From Labilithrix luteola (GTDB lineage: Bacteria; Myxococcota_A; Polyangia; Polyangiales; Polyangiaceae), in NCBI GenBank assembly GCA_026225435.1, contig JAMFST010000532.1, positions 1 to 14,676 of the forward strand: 14,676 nucleotides of DNA. The letters run 5' to 3'. Below the pieces are notes generated by a model. The model was not told the origin of the DNA. It did not search any database and was given only the letters and a program-made list of their open reading frames with translations. The translations under genes and the position numbers were made by a program. Every line of letters begins with the position of its first letter. Within the stretch, counting starts at the first letter, position 1. Positions 13,227 through 14,676 of this stretch are shown here, piece by piece.

Positions 13227-14246
13227 TTGAGCTCCTCCTTGAAGACGCCGCTCCTGCTCTCGCTCGCGGGGGTGTTCGTTCTGGTGGCCGCCTGCAGCGG
13301 CACCGACGCGAGCATCCCCGGAGCCGTCGCCCTCAAGGACGCGGGCTCGGGCCCGACGGCCACGGCGACCAGCACCTCGACGTCCACCGCGCCGACGAGC
13401 ACCTCGACCGGCACCGCCGACGCGGCGCCTCCGGTCGTCCCGGTGGCCACCTGGACGTCCCGGCCGACCACGAGCTCCGGATGCGGGCTCCCGGCGACGA
13501 GCACGGATCCCATGGGCCAAGGAAACATGGGCTCCGTCATGGTCGACGGCGTCACCCGCACGTTCGTCTACTACGTGCCGGCGAGCTACGACCCGAGCAA
13601 GGCCTACCCGCTCATCACGCTCTTCCACGGCATCCAGGCCACCGGGGAGGAGATGGCTCAGTACATCATGATGCAGGTGTACTCGGCGCCCAACGCCATC
13701 GTCGCCTTCCCGGATGCCGCCAACGGCTACTGGGACCTCACCGGGGCGACCGACCTGTTGTTCATGGATGCGCTCTCCGCCCAGCTCGAGTCGAAGCTGT
13801 GCATCAACGAGCAGCGCACCTTCTCGCTCGGCTTCAGCCTCGGCGCGTACATGGCGAACCACTTCGCCTGCAACCGCCCCACCCTGCGCGCGTTCGTCGC
13901 CGCCGACGGGGGTTACCCCGACACGGGCGCCTGCAAGGCTCCGGTCGCAGCGCTCATCTACCATCGTAACGAGGACGACAACGAGGTCATCGCCAACGGG
14001 ATCAACGCCCGCAACCAGTGGCTGACCAACGACTCGTGCGGTACGACCTCGACACCCTTCGGCGACGACGGCTTCCAGATCGGCGGCGACGTCTCCGGCC
14101 CCGCCGGCTGCGTCGCCTACAGCGGCTGCGCCACGAACGCGCCCGTTTACTGGTGCGACGATCTGTACGTCAGCCCCGAGGGCTACAAGCACGATCTCCG
14201 CGACGTGTACCGCACGCCGATGTGGAACTGGTTCAACGCCTTCTGA
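13227..14246 (+). CDS. Lipoprotein alpha/beta hydrolase, PHB depolymerase/LpqC-like esterase
   Basis: 339-residue secreted esterase-like protein. The signal peptide ends with the lipobox V-A-A-C (C23). A low-complexity Thr/Ser/Ala tether (about 43-66) leads to the catalytic domain: TRTFVYYVPASYDP, PLITLFHGIQATGEE (oxyanion region), GFSLG (202-206, nucleophile S204), a likely acid D250 or D251 in YHRNEDDNEV, and H322 in GYKHDL. This order fits the PHB-depolymerase/LpqC/feruloyl-esterase family, acting on polyester or aryl-ester substrates outside the cell; the true substrate is unknown. Seven cysteines in the mature part suggest disulfides. The start is TTG at 13227 with GAGG 12 bases upstream, a long spacing; TTG at 13239 is an alternative that keeps the signal peptide. 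Confidence 0.82.
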   Translation: MSSSLKTPLLLSLAGVFVLVAACSGTDASIPGAVALKDAGSGPTATATSTSTSTAPTSTSTGTADAAPPVVPVATWTSRPTTSSGCGLPATSTDPMGQGNMGSVMVDGVTRTFVYYVPASYDPSKAYPLITLFHGIQATGEEMAQYIMMQVYSAPNAIVAFPDAANGYWDLTGATDLLFMDALSAQLESKLCINEQRTFSLGFSLGAYMANHFACNRPTLRAFVAADGGYPDTGACKAPVAALIYHRNEDDNEVIANGINARNQWLTNDSCGTTSTPFGDDGFQIGGDVSGPAGCVAYSGCATNAPVYWCDDLYVSPEGYKHDLRDVYRTPMWNWFNAF

Positions 14247-14272
14247 CCGGTGAGTCGCCGTGAGGCGGCAAG

Positions 14273-14297
14273 GACGTCGAAGGTTTCGCGACGTCGA
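14273..14297. repeat. Paired GACGTCGA direct repeat
   Basis: GACGTCGA occurs at 14273-14280 and 14290-14297 with a nine-base spacer, in the 94-base gap between the esterase gene and the convergent gene at the window end. Each copy contains the palindrome GACGTC. It might contribute to a weak hairpin, but I see no clear terminator. The rest of the gap holds nothing I can name. Confidence 0.3.
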
Positions 14298-14340
14298 GGC
14301 TGAAGAAGTCGTTCGGCAACGGCTCGATGTGAGCTGACGC

Positions 14341-14676
14341 TCACGCAGCGTCCGCCACGTCCACGATCTCGTGGCCGGCGAGCATCCGCTGCACGCGGTT
14401 CACCGTCGACGAGGTGAGCCGCGTTCCTGCGCGGACCAGGAGCGCGCCGCTCTCGTTGGTGAGATCGTTGGCGAGGACCATCCCCTCGCGCAGCTCGCTG
14501 GTGCGGATGCGCACGTTGGCCTTCACCCGCGCGACGCAGCTCATGTAGACGTGGATGTCGCCGGCGGAGACGCCGACCCAGCGGCTCAGCACCGGGGCGG
14601 AGGGGGACGACTTGCTGGAGCTGGAGGTGGCGGGCGCCGGGAGGCCGGCGGTGAAGCTCATCCCCTCGCCCGCGGC
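14341..14676 (-). CDS. C-terminal part of a probable HD-type/response-regulator signalling protein
   Basis: The 3' part of a minus-strand gene; the frame is still open at the window edge (codons before the ATG at 14661 read AAGEG), and the GAGGGG abuts that ATG with no spacing, so the true start is probably outside. The last 50 residues read LREGMVLANDLTNESGALLV then GTRLTSSTVNRVQRM and HEIVDV. The pattern 'L..GMVLA.DL....G.LLV..G..LT...' is common at the C-terminus of bacterial HD/HD-GYP response regulators and related signalling proteins; this is from family memory. The preceding part (VGVSAGDIHVYMSCVARVK) is not recognised. A short stand-alone protein of 106 residues cannot be excluded. 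Confidence 0.5.
   Translation of the reverse strand, partial: AAGEGMSFTAGLPAPATSSSSKSSPSAPVLSRWVGVSAGDIHVYMSCVARVKANVRIRTSELREGMVLANDLTNESGALLVRAGTRLTSSTVNRVQRMLAGHEIVDVADAA

Noticed and set aside
1..14676. tRNA, rRNA, CRISPR array, transposase or phage gene
   Set aside because: None of the expected repeats, conserved RNA sequences or protein motifs was found by reading both strands.

Overview
This GC-rich window (roughly 70% G+C by eye, third positions overwhelmingly G or C) looks like a chromosomal segment of a myxobacterium-like deltaproteobacterium (Myxococcota). The reasons are the codon bias, an alternative complex III (ACIII) fused by gene order to a caa3 oxidase, many lipoproteins with Ser/Thr/Pro/Ala-rich linkers, and an AgmX/PglI-type C-terminal domain. 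The taxonomic call is inference.

Positions 1-7608, plus strand, hold an aerobic respiratory operon. It runs actC (5' end outside the window), actD, actE, actF, a 120-residue single-span protein, then coxB (CuA subunit with fused cytochrome c), coxA, coxC and subunit IV. Nearly all junctions are 1-8 base overlaps, so the cluster is probably translationally coupled. ACIII oxidises membrane quinol and passes electrons by c hemes (ActE, the CoxB heme domain) to the CuA and heme a-a3/CuB centres. CoxA has the YS signature of A2-type oxidases instead of the helix-VI glutamate. A lipoprotein with an AgmX/PglI-like C-terminus (7602-8294) overlaps the last cox gene.

Positions 7602-8460 are unusual. 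A perfect dyad TGTAAC-N3-GTTACA sits at the start of the lipoprotein gene, and a near-identical inverted copy lies at the junction with the convergent operon. Between the lipoprotein stop and the second dyad is a 48-codon stretch, in the same frame, that looks coding.

Positions 8460-11784, minus strand, hold a three-gene periplasmic redox operon: a large diheme cytochrome c peroxidase lipoprotein, a Tat-exported metallophosphoesterase, and a monoheme SoxA/TsdA-like cytochrome c. It is divergent from an OxyR-type regulator (11881-12843) that keeps the redox cysteine pair (C208/C217). The 96-base intergenic region carries ATAG-N7-CTAT, an excellent OxyR/LysR half-operator. This is the best candidate in the window for a little-described system: an OxyR-controlled peroxidase/phosphoesterase/cytochrome module.

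Positions 12844-14340 hold a tiny lipoprotein and a secreted alpha/beta-hydrolase lipoprotein of the PHB-depolymerase/LpqC type with a Ser/Thr-rich tether. The window closes with the C-terminal part of a minus-strand gene that resembles the tail of an HD-type signalling protein. No rRNA, tRNA, CRISPR array or insertion sequence was seen.
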